Shown here: one piece after another, positions 8,172 to 22,000 of the stretch
Layout: each line of letters begins with the position of its first letter
How positions within the stretch are numbered: position 1 is the stretch's first letter
NCBI RefSeq assembly: GCF_014356525.2
Contig: NC_052507.1
Location: 50,752,107 to 50,816,106, forward strand
Source of the DNA: Nilaparvata lugens
Taxonomy: Eukaryota > Arthropoda > Insecta > Hemiptera > Delphacidae
Length of the DNA: 64,000 nucleotides
Direction: 5' to 3'
The notes under the pieces: generated by a model
Told to the model about the DNA's origin: nothing
Database searches by the model: none
The model's input: the letters and a program-made list of their open reading frames with translations, nothing else
Position numbers and translations under genes: made by a program

Positions 8172-11076
8172 CAACGTGGGTGAGTCGATGCCCCAGCCAA
8201 GATGATGAGTCATTTCCAGAGGGGAGCCCGGGACAAGGCGCCAAGCAACTCACCAAAATACAAAAAGATAAGCTTCGACATTTCTTTTCAAACGTTTTCG
8301 ACATTGATAAGGATGATCTGATATCCACCCAAGACTTTGATTCGTTCAGTGAGGTTTGTAGGAGATAATATGTACTGTTTTCAATTTTTATTAATCTATA
8401 TTAGCTTCTGACATTTGATAGTATTCGAAATTGAAGATTCTTAGGAAAAAAATTAAATAGGTAGTTCATTAGGTAATTATTCACCTAATTACTTGATTAA
8501 TATATTGAATACTTAATTAGTAAATTAAATTACTAAGTTATTCGCCTATTAAAAATTATTTAATTAAATAGTTTGTGAAAGAAATTATTTTGATTGTAAA
8601 ATTATTCAATTTCTAGAATGGATTATTTTGTTTCATTAATTATTTTTATAGTTACATGCCTTAAAATGTCTTTGGGTATTATTTCAGACTTTAAATTTAT
8701 TCATCTTGATAACTATTGTAAAAAGCTATACAAAAAACAATATTTTCATTGTTCAATAAACTATTATGCTGGATTGGATATAAGACTAATATACAGTAGA
8801 CTATGATTTTCTAATAAATTGGAAATAAATTATAATATTTTTTCAGAGACTCAAACACTTTGCAGACTGGACAGATAATTCAAGTGAATTTTCTACTTTA
8901 CAACAAGTGCAGCAAGGCTTTGTTGATGATTTCATTCTCACAAAGAATGCGGATAAAGGTGAATATTCAATCATATTATTCATTTTAGAAGTTTTAAATT
9001 TGTAAAAAGTGTTATATAGGCTCATGGCATAAGCTTAAAGGGAAAGATTCCTCTAAGTTTTTGGTATGTTTACGGCTATTTGTAGGGATATGAATATGAG
9101 TATTGAATATAAATTTATCTTTCTGATTATTAAAACAAAAACCATCAAAAGTATTCACCGAAAATACACTATTTGAAAATAAATATTAAATGATTGAAAA
9201 TATGAGATTAATAGCTATCACTGGAAAGTACTTTATACACAATTATAAAGAACACAAATTTCAAGGATCATAAACAAGAAAATCTAACTTTGATAAAACG
9301 ATGTAATATTTTTAACAAAAGTAAGTATTCTGATTAATAATTTTACTTATAATATTTGTGACCGTAGGCACTCTCTTATCGAAATTGTAATTAAATTTTT
9401 GGTTTACTATTTTAAGAGTTGGTTCTGCATTTTTTTAATTGCAGAAGTGTTCAATACTCGACTGGAAAAAGAAATAGTTACAATAGAAGAATGGTTGGAC
9501 GTTTGGGGAAATTTGCTACAACAAGCGAGAAATGTGCACGATCTACCAGTCTGGTTGCAATATTTGCCGAAATTAATTTTTCGTGCCATAAATAAGTCAG
9601 GTAGGCCAAATGCAACGGAAAAACCTAAATATTTTTCAAATAATTCGTTTTTGCTTAATCCCCATTATTATAATCTCTCTATAGGATTGTGCGAGGGATA
9701 CAATATAGTACCTAAAGTTTTACGTAGATTCCAAATCACCGAAAAGTGGATTCATAAAAATGTTTTAGAGTTTTTACAGTATAAATTCATTGAATGTGTT
9801 CAGCTTGGTCTCCCCACTGTCGGAGTCCCCCTCCCCACCGGAAAATCTCTCGTTGAAGAAGGTGCTCTTCAGTAGCTATGATATTTTTCATAAGAGTCTC
9901 TGGTTTGTATATCTAATTTTAGTTATCAAGGAAAATTTAAAATGCATGTATTGAAATTATCATTAGCCTACTCAATTCAATTAATCATTCAAACACAAGT
10001 TATCATTTCATAATTAACAACTATTAATTTGTAATTTATAATTATATTGTGTTAGTAGTAAGGTAACTCACGTTGAAAATAGTTAAAGAATAAAGTATTG
10101 TACTTTACATATACATTATGTTGTAATGTTTGTTCGCTCCTCCCATCTTATTAACATCAGCTCTATAAATTTGTTTCAATTTTTCAGGTTCGGGTAAAAT
10201 ATCACGCGAAGAGCTGAGCTCATTCTATTCATCAGTTTTAGGTTTTAGTACTCACAGAGTGGAGGAAATAATTGATGAAGCCTACAATGCAATGACAGCT
10301 GTAAGTAAATTCGAGAAGTTGAAAGTCATTCAAAGTAATAATAGCTATCATTTATTAAATGAATATAAGTAATTTAAACTTGAATAATATTTAAAATATA
10401 GGTAGTTGGATGGGATGAAATTAAAAGTAACTCATAGGCCTACTTGTATTACAAAAGTGTATTTTTCTCTGAGAAATTCACACAATTTTGGGAAATTATT
10501 GGTGAATGTGCTGTCGTAGTTTTCTTCACTCAATCTTAAAATCTCACAATATTGTGAATTATTGTAGAATTTCCTTATATCACTTAAAGTGGACTAGTGC
10601 ACTTAAAGTGGAAAAACTAATAATCTTTTGATTGAATAATTCAGTACCTTTCTTTCTTGTTTTTTTTCTTCAAAATACTAACCCATTGGGTTTTTAAATC
10701 AAAAATCTAAAAAGTATATCTATGAAAATAAATGAGTAATTTTCCATATTTCGAACACAAACTTATTTGTAATAGAAATATTGATAAGTGGCGAAGAGTT
10801 TTGACTAAGTTATTGTAATACATAATATCTTAAATCAAGGTGTATTTTTTATTTCAGAACGGAGATTACCCATTGACGTACTCAATTTACCGATTATGCT
10901 TCGCCAATTTTCTCCTAGGCAGAAATCCAAATGGCTCAGGCCAGTACATTTTCGGATTTATGACAAAAAGCTTGGATTCCTTCCCTGTTGACTACAGTGC
11001 TATGAATACACCGCCAGAGGAGCTTGAACAATACTCACCGAGCAAAAAAAGCAATAGACACTCTGTTATAGTATGA
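8172..11076 (+). CDS. Calexcitin / sarcoplasmic calcium-binding protein-like EF-hand protein, 5' incomplete
   Basis: Five exons join in phase: 8172-8353, 8847-8958, 9445-9600, 10188-10300 and 10858-11076 (TGA). All are bounded by AG/GT sites (e.g. TTTTTTCAG at 8846, GTAAGTAAA at 10301). They give 259 residues plus a missing N-terminus. EF-hand 1 is DIDKDDLISTQD, with Asp at loop positions 1, 3, 5 and 12. A later loop, NKSGSGKISREE, spans the exon 3-4 junction and has Asn first and Glu last. The remaining EF sites are degenerate, as in calexcitin/SCP proteins, which buffer Ca2+ in muscle and neurons. The C-terminus (FPVDYSAMNTPPEELEQYSP, then NRHSVIV) is polar. The family call is from the EF pattern and layout; which subfamily is uncertain. 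The exon before 8172 must leave one base of a codon. Confidence 0.78.
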
Positions 11077-12314
11077 TATTAATAGATTAAAATTTGAATT
11101 ATTACTCCTAAAATACTATTATATATTTATTGATGAATAATTATTTATTTACACATGTAAATACTGTACCAACATGGTAGAGACGAGTAATATGTTAATT
11201 ATCTCCCAATTTTTTAATTCAAGTTAGAATTTATTAATGCTAGTCAATTGAGTTTTTTATTTAAGTAGTCCTAATTCTATTGAAGAAAAACAAACAAGTT
11301 TTTAAAAATAACGATTTATACAATTAAGATGGTTTCGTAGTAATAAAAAAAACAGTAAAGAGCCTCACAATACAAACGATCTACACAACCTTTAGACGCT
11401 TTCAAATGGTTTGGATAACTTTTAACTTGAGAAACATGAATTTTGTACATTTTTCGGTGTCTGACAGGACTGCACAGGCTAATTCTTGTGCTATGGGCTG
11501 TAGCCTTATTAACTTTTTGGTCAGGCCCTTACTAGAATTTATCGTAGCTTGAATTTTAATATTTTCAAAAATTTGAAAACTGTTGCAGATTTAAGCTAAA
11601 TGATCCGTTTTTTGAAGCAATCGCTTGATATTTTCTTCGCATTGTTTAATAAATTATTCATGATTGAACATTTTGTATAACATTGAAGATTGACAAAGCA
11701 GTTTATTTTGTAACATTTGGGATTAAACCAAACGGGGATTCTATTTTTCATGAAAAATTCGAAGTTACTTATAATTTATTTGATAAATATATGAAATTCA
11801 TAAAAAATTGGATAACAAGAAATAATTCTTTGCAATTATTCACTGGAATAATTCATTGCTAAGTTGAGCATAGAATAATATAGGAAAATCTTCATATAAA
11901 ATAGTAGTGCTTGTGAATGTTTTCTCTGAGGTTGAAATTAGTACCGTATACTGTACATATTTCGAATTTTTACAGAAAAGATCTACAAGGCATGTATAAA
12001 AATATTAATAAGAAATTAACAATAATATTGTACAACTTAGGCCAAAGATCATTTTAAAAGCTGAAAATATGTTAATAAGAACTACCTATGTACGAAGGTT
12101 TATTCGCTTTGTAACACAGCTTATATTGCATTACAGTGTCAAATATATTATCGTATTATAATCAATGATAATAAATGAATTTCCTTGAATTTATTATGTA
12201 CTTTCATTCTGTTATATTGATTGACAACAATTACAGCTGATAATATATACAATGCTTATGAACTATATAATTATATGCTGAGTGATAGTTCATTACTCAA
12301 AATGAACTGTTCAT
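11077..12314. other. 3' flank of the EF-hand gene, AT-rich
   Basis: An AATAAA within AGTAATAAAAAAAAC at about 11340 is a possible polyadenylation signal for the EF-hand gene. Otherwise I see nothing coding. Confidence 0.4.
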
Positions 12315-12819
12315 TGATTGTGTTCATGGGAGGTTGCGGTACATTTACGATATCGACCAAGGACACGGAAATGCGTTCGGTGGGAGCTTTTGACAGTTCA
12401 GGTACCGGTAGCCATCTTGGAACAGAGTGGAGTGGTGCATGCTCACTTGCACCGCTCAAAAAGTATGTTCCACAAAACCGGTACCAGGATCAACGCTTCT
12501 TATTGGTCGAGAGTTGAAGCGTTGGTTGTCTGCTGTTCTGTTAGGTTATTCTTCACATCCAGAATCTATAGACTAAAAAAGGATGAGACGTACGAAGTAT
12601 TTTATTCCATTGATGGAATTAATTACAGAATAGCCGAAAAGCAAGAAATTACTCCGCTCTGTAAACGATTAATTTCAAAAGTGCGCGCCAAAAACTGTGA
12701 ACCAGAATTCGATTTTCGTTCGGAGGGAGCAAGTTGTGGTGCACCCGTCACGTGGTTTCTGGTTACTGATCACTTCGCCGAAGCCGTACATGCACCGCAA
12801 CCTCCCATGAACACAATCA
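12315..12819. repeat. ~505-bp DNA-transposon derivative with inverted ends
   Basis: The left end TGATTGTGTTCATGGGAGGT is mirrored by ACCTCCCATGAACACAATCA at the right end, and the similarity runs on through GCGGT(A/G)CAT. The interior is richer in GC than the surroundings. The ORFs that span it match no protein I recognise, so I treat it as a non-autonomous element. Target duplication is not clear. It lies just downstream of the zinc-finger gene. Confidence 0.7.
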
Positions 12820-13000
12820 TTATGAATTAATATTGCTGTTATATGAATATATTATTTATATTCATATAGTAATCATCATTATGGTTTATCCCTATGGTCA
12901 TTCAAAGCAATATCTTTGTATATAGTATGTATTGTTATTGAGGATAAATAATGAATATGAATCAATAGTAAACATTATATATTTATAAAATCATTCATAT

Positions 13001-16000
13001 TCATACAGTAATCATCACATTGTGCTGTTTATCGTTGTGCTCGTCGAGAGCAGCATTGTCAGTAAACGTTTGACAGCAGAGCTGGCAATAGACAAGACTG
13101 TGCTGGCGAGTGATGTGTTTCTGCATGTCATTCTTTTCGGCAAATGTTCGCGCGCACACTGCACACACGAACGGACGCTCGGTGGTGTGCACACGTCGCA
13201 CGTGCATTTGCAGGTTGCCTTTTCGATTGAATGTCTTGTGGCAGTGCTCGCACTCGAAAGTGGCCGAATGTTGCTTTATGTGCTGCTTCAGTGCGTTGGC
13301 GCTTTTCAATGACTTGTCGCACATTGTACACCTGCCAATAGAATTTCACAATAGAAAAAATAGAATTTCACAATAGAAATTCACAATATCGAGTCGTATA
13401 ACGATGGGGACTCTTCGGTTCCAGGCTATATACTATGTATACTTTAATAAAAACAATATAAAAACTTGTAGTACCCTTTATTAAAACTTTAAAATAGTTT
13501 AACGACTAGTTTCGACCATAGATCATTGAAGTGATTTTATGTATACTTTTTATACAGGCTCTACTTTGTAGAGATGGTAAATTTTCAAATGGTGAAGTCG
13601 TTGAGTTTAGTGTGCCACAAGGATCCATACTTGGACCACTTTTATTTATGATATACATGACTTACAAGTTTGATAAGCAATTGTCACATCGAAAACCAGC
13701 CCTAACTTTTTGCCGACGATCTAGGTCTAATAGTGAATTGCTCTAATAAACAAAGGGTAGATACAGTGTTTGAGACAAGCACATTTGCTATAAGAGATTG
13801 GTGTGCATCAAAAGGTTCAAGCTTGAACCTACAAAAAAGCAACGATCTACAGTTCAGCTTCAACACCAGGTCCACCGACATAGGCTCTCTAAAGTTCTTG
13901 GGTTTTATGCTGGACACGAATTAAAATTGGTATAGCCATATAACATACATAGCTAGGAAGCTGAGTAAAGGTTTATTTGTATTGCGCAGGCTGAGACTTA
14001 TTGTGAGCCATGATGTTTTATTGAATTTCTTATTGTCGGGTCCTCATGGTTTAAGGACCTTAAGTTTAAAATTTCAAGTCAATCGGTTAATTATGAATGG
14101 AGTTATCGTGTTCACAGACATACACACACACAGACCAATACCCAAAAATCATGTTTTTGGACTTAGGGGACCTTGAAACGTAGGCTATAGAAAACTTGAA
14201 ATTGGGGTACCTTAATTTTTTTTGGAAAGCAATACATTCCTTAACTATGGTAGTAGGGCAAGGAAAGTGAAAATTCGAAATTTGAAAATAGGCCTATAAC
14301 CTCGGTTAATGAAGAATCTTTATGCAAAATTTCAAATCAATCAGTCCAGTAGTTCAGACGTGATGATGTGTCAAACATAATTTTCCTACATCACGAACGT
14401 GTATGAGCCAGCTCTTTCCATTATTATAGTAAAGATGATTGATAGATGGATGATTTATCAGTCAGTATCTTTGAATGAGAATAACTTTTGAACGGTTTGA
14501 GAAATCGGTGCGGTTTTGATGCGACAGAAAATCAGTTATATTTATTCGAATAGGATCCCCAATCATACCTATCATCTAGTGTCCCTTTTGAAAGAAAAGT
14601 TCAGGTGCTTCTATACAACAACTGGAAGCATGATAAATTGGAAACTTGACGTAATGAAATCTTGTAGAACTGAAAATAGGCATAAATAACCATTCCTCAG
14701 TTAATTAAGAATCTATATGCAACATTTCAAATTAATCAGTTGAGTATATTTCAGACGTGATGATGTGTCAAACATAATTTCCTATTCCTTACGTGTATAA
14801 GCCAGTTCTTGCCTTTATTATAGTATAGAAAACTGAGTATAGTACATTATAGCTGAAGAATATAAATTATTACTTATTTTATTGTGATCTATTCATGTTT
14901 TTCTTATGGAAATCAATGATAGGCCACATCTACACGAAGACTATGTCCAATTATTTGTACTGGTGGCAAAATTTTACATTAAAAATGATTGATAAAATCC
15001 AAGTTCAATTGTAATGAAAACAAATGCCTTCAAAAAATAATTGATAATAATACGTTTCGAGGGAAAAAATTGGGAAGCATCGGGATTCGAGCCGAGGAAC
15101 CATCGCTCCGTAAGCTAGCGTTTTACCGTTGCGCTACACTGTCGTTCGAAAATGATAGTCTTGTAACAGCATTATAACCTCCTCATAAAAAACACACTTT
15201 GGGCTGCAACAATATGTAGCCTATGGAACCTCATGTACGGTAGCATAGATGAATTTGAACATTAATTCTGAAAAATCTAGAAGGAAAATTGAAATTTGGG
15301 CTTCCAGGTGCACGAGATTGATATTTTTAGAATCTATGTGCAAAATTTGGAGATCTAAATCATTCCCGTTTTTCCGGTATGCAATCCACAAGTTGACATG
15401 TTTTGATGCGAACAAACGAACAAACACAACCCTAATCTCTCTTATACAGATTACTGTTACTAATTGTATTGTTGGACCTTTTCTAAAGCATTACGTTAAG
15501 TTTATTAGTATGGAGAATATACTTTGAAGCTAATCTTGCTATTTCCCTAGGAACTTTATTCACCACTCTACTAACACAAGCACTTCACTATGGTCTCTCA
15601 CATTTATTAAAAATCTTACAGAAGCAAAATATTTCATCGTTATTCAAAATATGTCTTCTGCTGAAAGAGCACTGTTCAGAGCTGTCTTATTCTCTATCGA
15701 GTCTTCCATTTGATCCAATACTAAATTGGCAGTTGCTTTACTCAAACGAAAATGTTAATAAAAATTATTCTTCATTCCAGAAATATTATTTGAATGATTA
15801 GTTATCTGCCTAATATTTCTCACTTCTGGAACTAATATCACAATTTCCTAGTAATCATCATCTTAAATTTTATTGAAAACTTCAATCGCACCCTTAACAT
15901 TACTCTTTTCCCTTTCTACTAATCCACAAGAACTTAAATTTTATCGCCTACAGCAGAATTTTTTTTTATCAACACAGCCTTTAAATATATCAATTTAAAC

Positions 16001-19000
16001 CATATTTTTTGGTTAAAATCTCCAGTTTTGGTGTTTTTAAACATTTCTAGAGTTCAAACTTGAGACTGAGTTGAAACTGATAAACGGAAACTGAGAAACG
16101 GAATTGCTCAGATTTTGTTTACCTCAAACTTATACTGTACGAACGGGCGTGAATAAGGTGTATTTGACTTTATAATTATCAGGTTTCTTGACAAAGGAAA
16201 AGTTAAATATATTTGAACTAACTTACGGATATTGTTCATTTTGAGAGTGAGTTTGTTGGTGTTGGCGCTTGAGTGCCTCGGAGGAGAGAGCCTTGTCGCA
16301 GATGTGGCAGAGGTACGGCTTGTCTGTCTCATGGGTTGTCTTTCGGTGATAGGCCAGGCCGGAACGACCCGAAAACTGTTTGTCGCAGTCTTTGCATTGC
16401 AACAGATTTTTACTGACAGCAGCCGGCAACTGTTTTGATTCTGCAAAAATGAATGATTGATGAATACTTTATAGTGAGTGTTGCAGAGTTGAGTTAACGA
16501 TGAGTTGGGGTTGGACTACAATAAAACCAATTGTCAAGCCTTCGAGTACACTAGTAAGCAGAAGCTAGAATAGAAATCGACTACCTCCGAAAACTGAAGG
16601 CAACTTCTTTCATCAATTTTAAAACAAAAATCCGTGACAAGACCTCCCATCATTTGTTGCCCATCGTATCGGTACTTGAGCTTGCTTTTGCAAAACAATG
16701 AAATAAAAACACATACCAATTGATAAAAATTTATTGCAGGAGAAACAATAAAATTCAGTGACACTGAATTTCAGAATGTCATAGCTGCAGATGAAAATTC
16801 CATCAAGTAGAACTGATTCTGATTCTTCAGTATTTCTTATCAACTAAAATTAATTCTGATGACATCCTGAATTTGGTCAGTTTTGTTGATATTAAGAAAT
16901 GTTGGTTAGGCGGAAAAATAGAGAGAAAGTCTGGTTGATGAGAGGGGTAAATGAGATAATTAAGTGGCAGGGGAGAAAGTTTGTAAAGGGGGAATTTCCA
17001 CAATAAAATCATTAGGGTGTGGGCGTTGTATTGATGTAGGTGAGTGAGGATGTTGTTTGATTGAGTTTTTCGATTAATAGATTCCAAATTCTCCAGTCAG
17101 TGCCCTTTCATAAAATTCAAGTATTTTTTCACACCTTTCTAAGGTCCTAGAAGATGTAATTAATGTTTTGAGAAACTTCACCATAGGTTGCTCATCCTCT
17201 GTCTGTAACCAGATGTTTTAAGTTGTAATTATAGATTAAAATGAATAGTAAAATGAATAATGTATGAAAATGTATAATGATAATATCATATTATGTCCAG
17301 TATAAGATATTTTCAGTTCAGATAGTGTCCAGTTTCGCAAGTCATATCTATATCTCATTTAATGTAGGTCAGTCCTTTACTTCTATACCCTTAAGGTACC
17401 TTTCAATATATACCCTCAATTAATTTTGGGGACATCCTGAATTTGGTCAGTTTTTCTCGTATTGAGATATGATGGATAAGTGGAAAAATAGAGAGATAGC
17501 CTGGTCGTTGAGAGGGGTAGATCATACCTTTTAATGTATAATGAAAAATGTAACCTAAATTTGGGAGAGAAATAGTACTACGAGTATCCTTAGTTTTTCT
17601 CTCCCAGTCAGTCCTCTCTTGTATAAATAATAAATGATTAATAATGAATAATGTTATAAGAATAATTTACTCTATAGCTATAGAAAAAACAGAGAATAAT
17701 TTAGAAGGGTTACCTGAATCAGCGGTTTTTGAAGACGTCTGGTGTTGTTTTCGGTGGGAGAGAAGAGCTCCAATGGAAGGCAGACTGAGTTGACAGACGC
17801 CACACTTGAAGGTGCGCCCCACCTCGTGTCGACGCATGTGCGTGCGCAGGTCAGCGTGGCGCGCAAACCATTTGTCGCACTTGAAGCACCTGTTCACAAG
17901 CAAGCACATTCCCAATTAAAGTGGTTGAGCCATTTCTATTGGACTAAGCGTCATGTACCCAGAACCAGATCAAGAGCTAAGGCAATACTCACACTACCAC
18001 AACTCAAATCGCGAAACGACTCCATACATTAGCGCTCCACATGAGTGATTTGTCAACTACGATGACAAAATTTCCAATTAGGAATCCAAACTAAATAATT
18101 CTAAATAATACGAACATATTGCCATTTTAATAAAAACTAAAACCTGACTCAATCTTTCCTCAGAAAAAACCTAACCTCAAATGATAAGACAATCACTGTT
18201 TAGATTTTTAGCCGTTCGTGAAATCCAGATCAATCCATTGGATACTCGCGACTGAGTTTCCTTGCGATTCGACATGTTGGTCGCAAAGAGACGTGAGACT
18301 TGACTATCATGTATGCTCAATAAAGTGAGGTTAGGATTTGAAGTGGAATAGCGAGAATAAAAAAGAGAACACATTCAAATTTATTGTAAAAGAAGTGAAA
18401 TTACCTATTTAACATTATCAGAGGAAAGTTTGATTAAAATAAGCATTTTAAATGAGTCAAGTTGTAAAGTTTGAAAGATGGTTATTCGCGACTGGAGTCG
18501 TACGATTTGAGTGGTGCTAGTGTGAGTAGTGTATAAAGGTGGGCATTGTGTAATATTCACTTCAAACTGACAGCATTATTAATAAGAACAAAACATTAAT
18601 GCTTCCCATTCAACCAATTCTGACAGTTTAAATTGCATCTCACCATGGATAAACAAACTGAAAAACGCAAGAGTTTAAAATGACAACTATATTGAAATCC
18701 ACTTTTCACACTGTCAGCATTCCTTATAAATGACATCTATACTTCCTATTCAAACAATGCAGACAGTGTCAGTTTGAAATTAATCTCAGTTCAGGTAATT
18801 TAACTGAAAGTTTAGTAGTTTAGTAGTTCTACGTTCCAAAGGGTACGCGTAGAGGTAGCTTGAGTTTAAATAGCAAAAGATGAAGCAGTACTTTACCGAA
18901 ACTAAAATTAATACTGGGGTCATACTGGAAAGATAGAGTTCGAAAGAAAATAGGTTTCTAGGATGGGTTTGGAATGGTAACTGACCGAGTATTTAAAAGA

Positions 19001-22000
19001 AACTTAAATCAACTGAAATAAATATTGCGGTCATAAGAAAGGAAAGAAAAGGGCTTGAAATGATAACTGTTCAAGCATTCAAATGGAAAGAAAATAATGC
19101 TAGCCTAGTATTAGTAAATTTGAGATTGTATTAGCATTAGTTGAAATGATATTTATTCACTTTATTCTTTATTCATTTATACAATAAGTACATTATCGAA
19201 ATAATAGGGAGAGGAAAAATAAGGTAACCTTGTGTTTTCCTCTCCCAAATTAACACATAGTTATAGATAAAAAATATTTATTATTATCATAGTTACTATT
19301 CATAGAAATAGGTTAAGTCTTGTAGATCTTCAATTTACAAAAACATTTCAATCTTCAAATATTTTAACAAAGATATTAGAGTCACACTGGAAAGGTTGAA
19401 TTTAAAGTAGCAACCCTTCATTTAACATTACTATTAAAATATGAAGTGAATTAGACTTAATTTAAAGAGCAATCCACCAAAGTGTTGGAAACTCACATTT
19501 AAGCCACACTTGAACCAGTTCGAACCATCGAACAACTGGTAAAACGGTTACTGTCTATTTGAGCAATTGTGTCTTTTTAAAACAGCGAGAATCGGTGCGG
19601 TGGGGAACAAAACGAGCGACTTACCGGTTTTTGGACAGAGAGCCGGCGCTTCGGTGTACGAGAGAGTGCTGACGCAGCAAAGCGCCACTATGGAACACTT
19701 TGCCACAACTACGACACGAGTAGGGCTTCAAACCCAGATGACTGTTGGTATGCTCCAACAGATCGGACCTAAAAACATCACTTGCTTACAAATATGACTA
19801 TTATTGCACCAATTACAGAACGCACAACAGGTTACTTAAATCCAAATTCATGGAAAAAAACTGGGAAAAAATTCATATGTAACTCATGCAACAAAGTATT
19901 ACTTTCAACACTGTACAAAATGACTAATGGACTGTCATTCGAGTGACCCATGATCGTTTCACTTTTTATGACGAGTTGAAGAGCAAGCAACGGAAAAACA
20001 TTAATAGCCATAATCACTGACAAATAAATTTTCTATTTCCAATTCATTAAAAATATAAATCATAATTCAATTAAACTAAACCTCAGTGCAGAGGGTCGCT
20101 ATATTTCTTGAAATTTTCTGACATCTTATTCGATACTATTTCCATACTTACATCCGTCAAATTTAATCTTTTATAAAAACCAGGAATAAAGTACTTGATA
20201 GCACCGATCCTTATGGAATACCTATGGTAATGTTACCAGGTTGACTTAGTGCCGGTTGCACAAAAGCTGGTTAAATTTCACGAGAACCAATCAGAGTAGC
20301 CTTCTTTTCGAAAAGGCCTTCTCTGTTTGATTCTTGTGAAATTAATCACGATTAAAATTTAACCGGCTTTAGAGCAACTGGGCCATAATGTATAATCCTT
20401 TTTTTTGCTGAGGGTGATGCCCACATGAGCTCTGGCTTGTGCGTGGGTAATGAGGCGGATGATAATGAGAGATGAATGAACCAACAGTTTCAAGTGGGTT
20501 CCGAACCTCCGGGAAGCGATTTTACAACTCATGAATCATATTCAGAGGAATTGGCTAAAGCGGTCACACTTTCAACGGGAGTACAAGGCGTACGATTCTA
20601 AACTTATCCTAAGAGACAGCTTATCAGCATCAAGACGTAAGATACCGGAAAAACGGAAATGATTTAGATCTCCAAATTTTGCACATAGATTCTAAAAATA
20701 TCAATCTCGTGCACCTGGAAGCCCAAATTTCAATTTTCCTTCTAGATTTTTCAGAATTAATGTTCAAATTCATCTATGCTACCGTACTTGAAGTTTCATA
20801 GGCTACATTGTTGAGCCCTAAGTGTGTTTTTTTTATGAGGAGATTATAATGCTGTTACAAGACCGTGTAGCTAAACGGTAAAACGCTAGCTTACGGAGCG
20901 ATGGTTCCTCGGTTCGAATCCCGATGCTTCCCAATTTTTTTTGTTCTTAATTTTTTCCCTCGAAACGTATTATTATCAATTATTTTTTGAAGGAATTTGT
21001 TTTCATTACAATTGAACTTGGATTTTGTCAACTTGTGCATACCGCAAAAACGGGAATGATTTAGATCTCCAAATTTTGCACAAAGATTCTAAAAATATCA
21101 ATCTCGTGCACATGGAAGCCCAAATTTCAATTTTCCTTCTATATTTTTCATAATAAATGTTCAAATATCATTTATGAGACATACTGTTTCATACGACAAA
21201 TTCACAAAATCATATGATAGAAATAATAATAAAAAAACAGCTGTTCTATTATTGCTTTCTACTTGATTCCACTTAACCTCAATAGAATTGTTTTGATAAT
21301 TGATAAATATTTTCAATAATATTAATATTATTAATACAATAATAGTAATGTTTTGAAAATTTGATAATAAATATTTTTATATTTATTTCCTCCAGTCCGG
21401 AAGGTGAAGAGTTATGATCTCAGAAGACTGAAGGATCCTGTTGTACGGCAGATGGTGAGGAATGACTTGAATGAGAGATTGAGAGGGGGTGGAGATCTGG
21501 AGAGTGTGGAGGGGGATTGGCAATTGTAAAGGAAACAGTAAAAGGTATAAAAGATCAATACCTAAGAAGGGACCCAAGGAAATGTAGGTCATGGATGACT
21601 GATGAGATACTGGAACTTATGGAACTGAGGAAGAGTCACAAAGACAATCTTGTTGAGTATAGAAGGATACATACTATCATTAGAAGAAAGATCAGGGAGG
21701 CCAAGGAGAGAGAAAAGGTTGAACAGGGTCAGGAGATAGAGCTATATCAAAGTCGCTATGATAGCTTCAATGTCCATCGTAAAGTAAAGGAAGTGGCTCG
21801 GAAGTTCTGTTTCAACAAAAGTGGTCGATTAGCGGATGTACACGGCAATTTGGTGATTGATAAGGATGAGAGGAAGAAGGTGTGGGAGCAATATTTAAAG
21901 GATTTATTCCATGACCTCAGAACACAGCAGCCTGTCTTTGAAAATGACACCGGACCGAAAATTCTCTTGGAAGAGGTGAAGGCGGCTATGAAACAGATGA

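Noticed and set aside
12221..12830. Overlapping + strand ORFs of 98 and 170 codons
   Set aside because: They include the inverted ends of the element at 12315-12819 and match nothing recognisable.
16827..17087. 86-codon - strand ORF
   Set aside because: Low-complexity intron sequence that overlaps the direct repeat also present near 17430.
20869..20935. tRNA gene
   Set aside because: B box is perfect, but the acceptor ends do not pair and the anticodon loop would read a stop codon; long flanks are shared with another copy.
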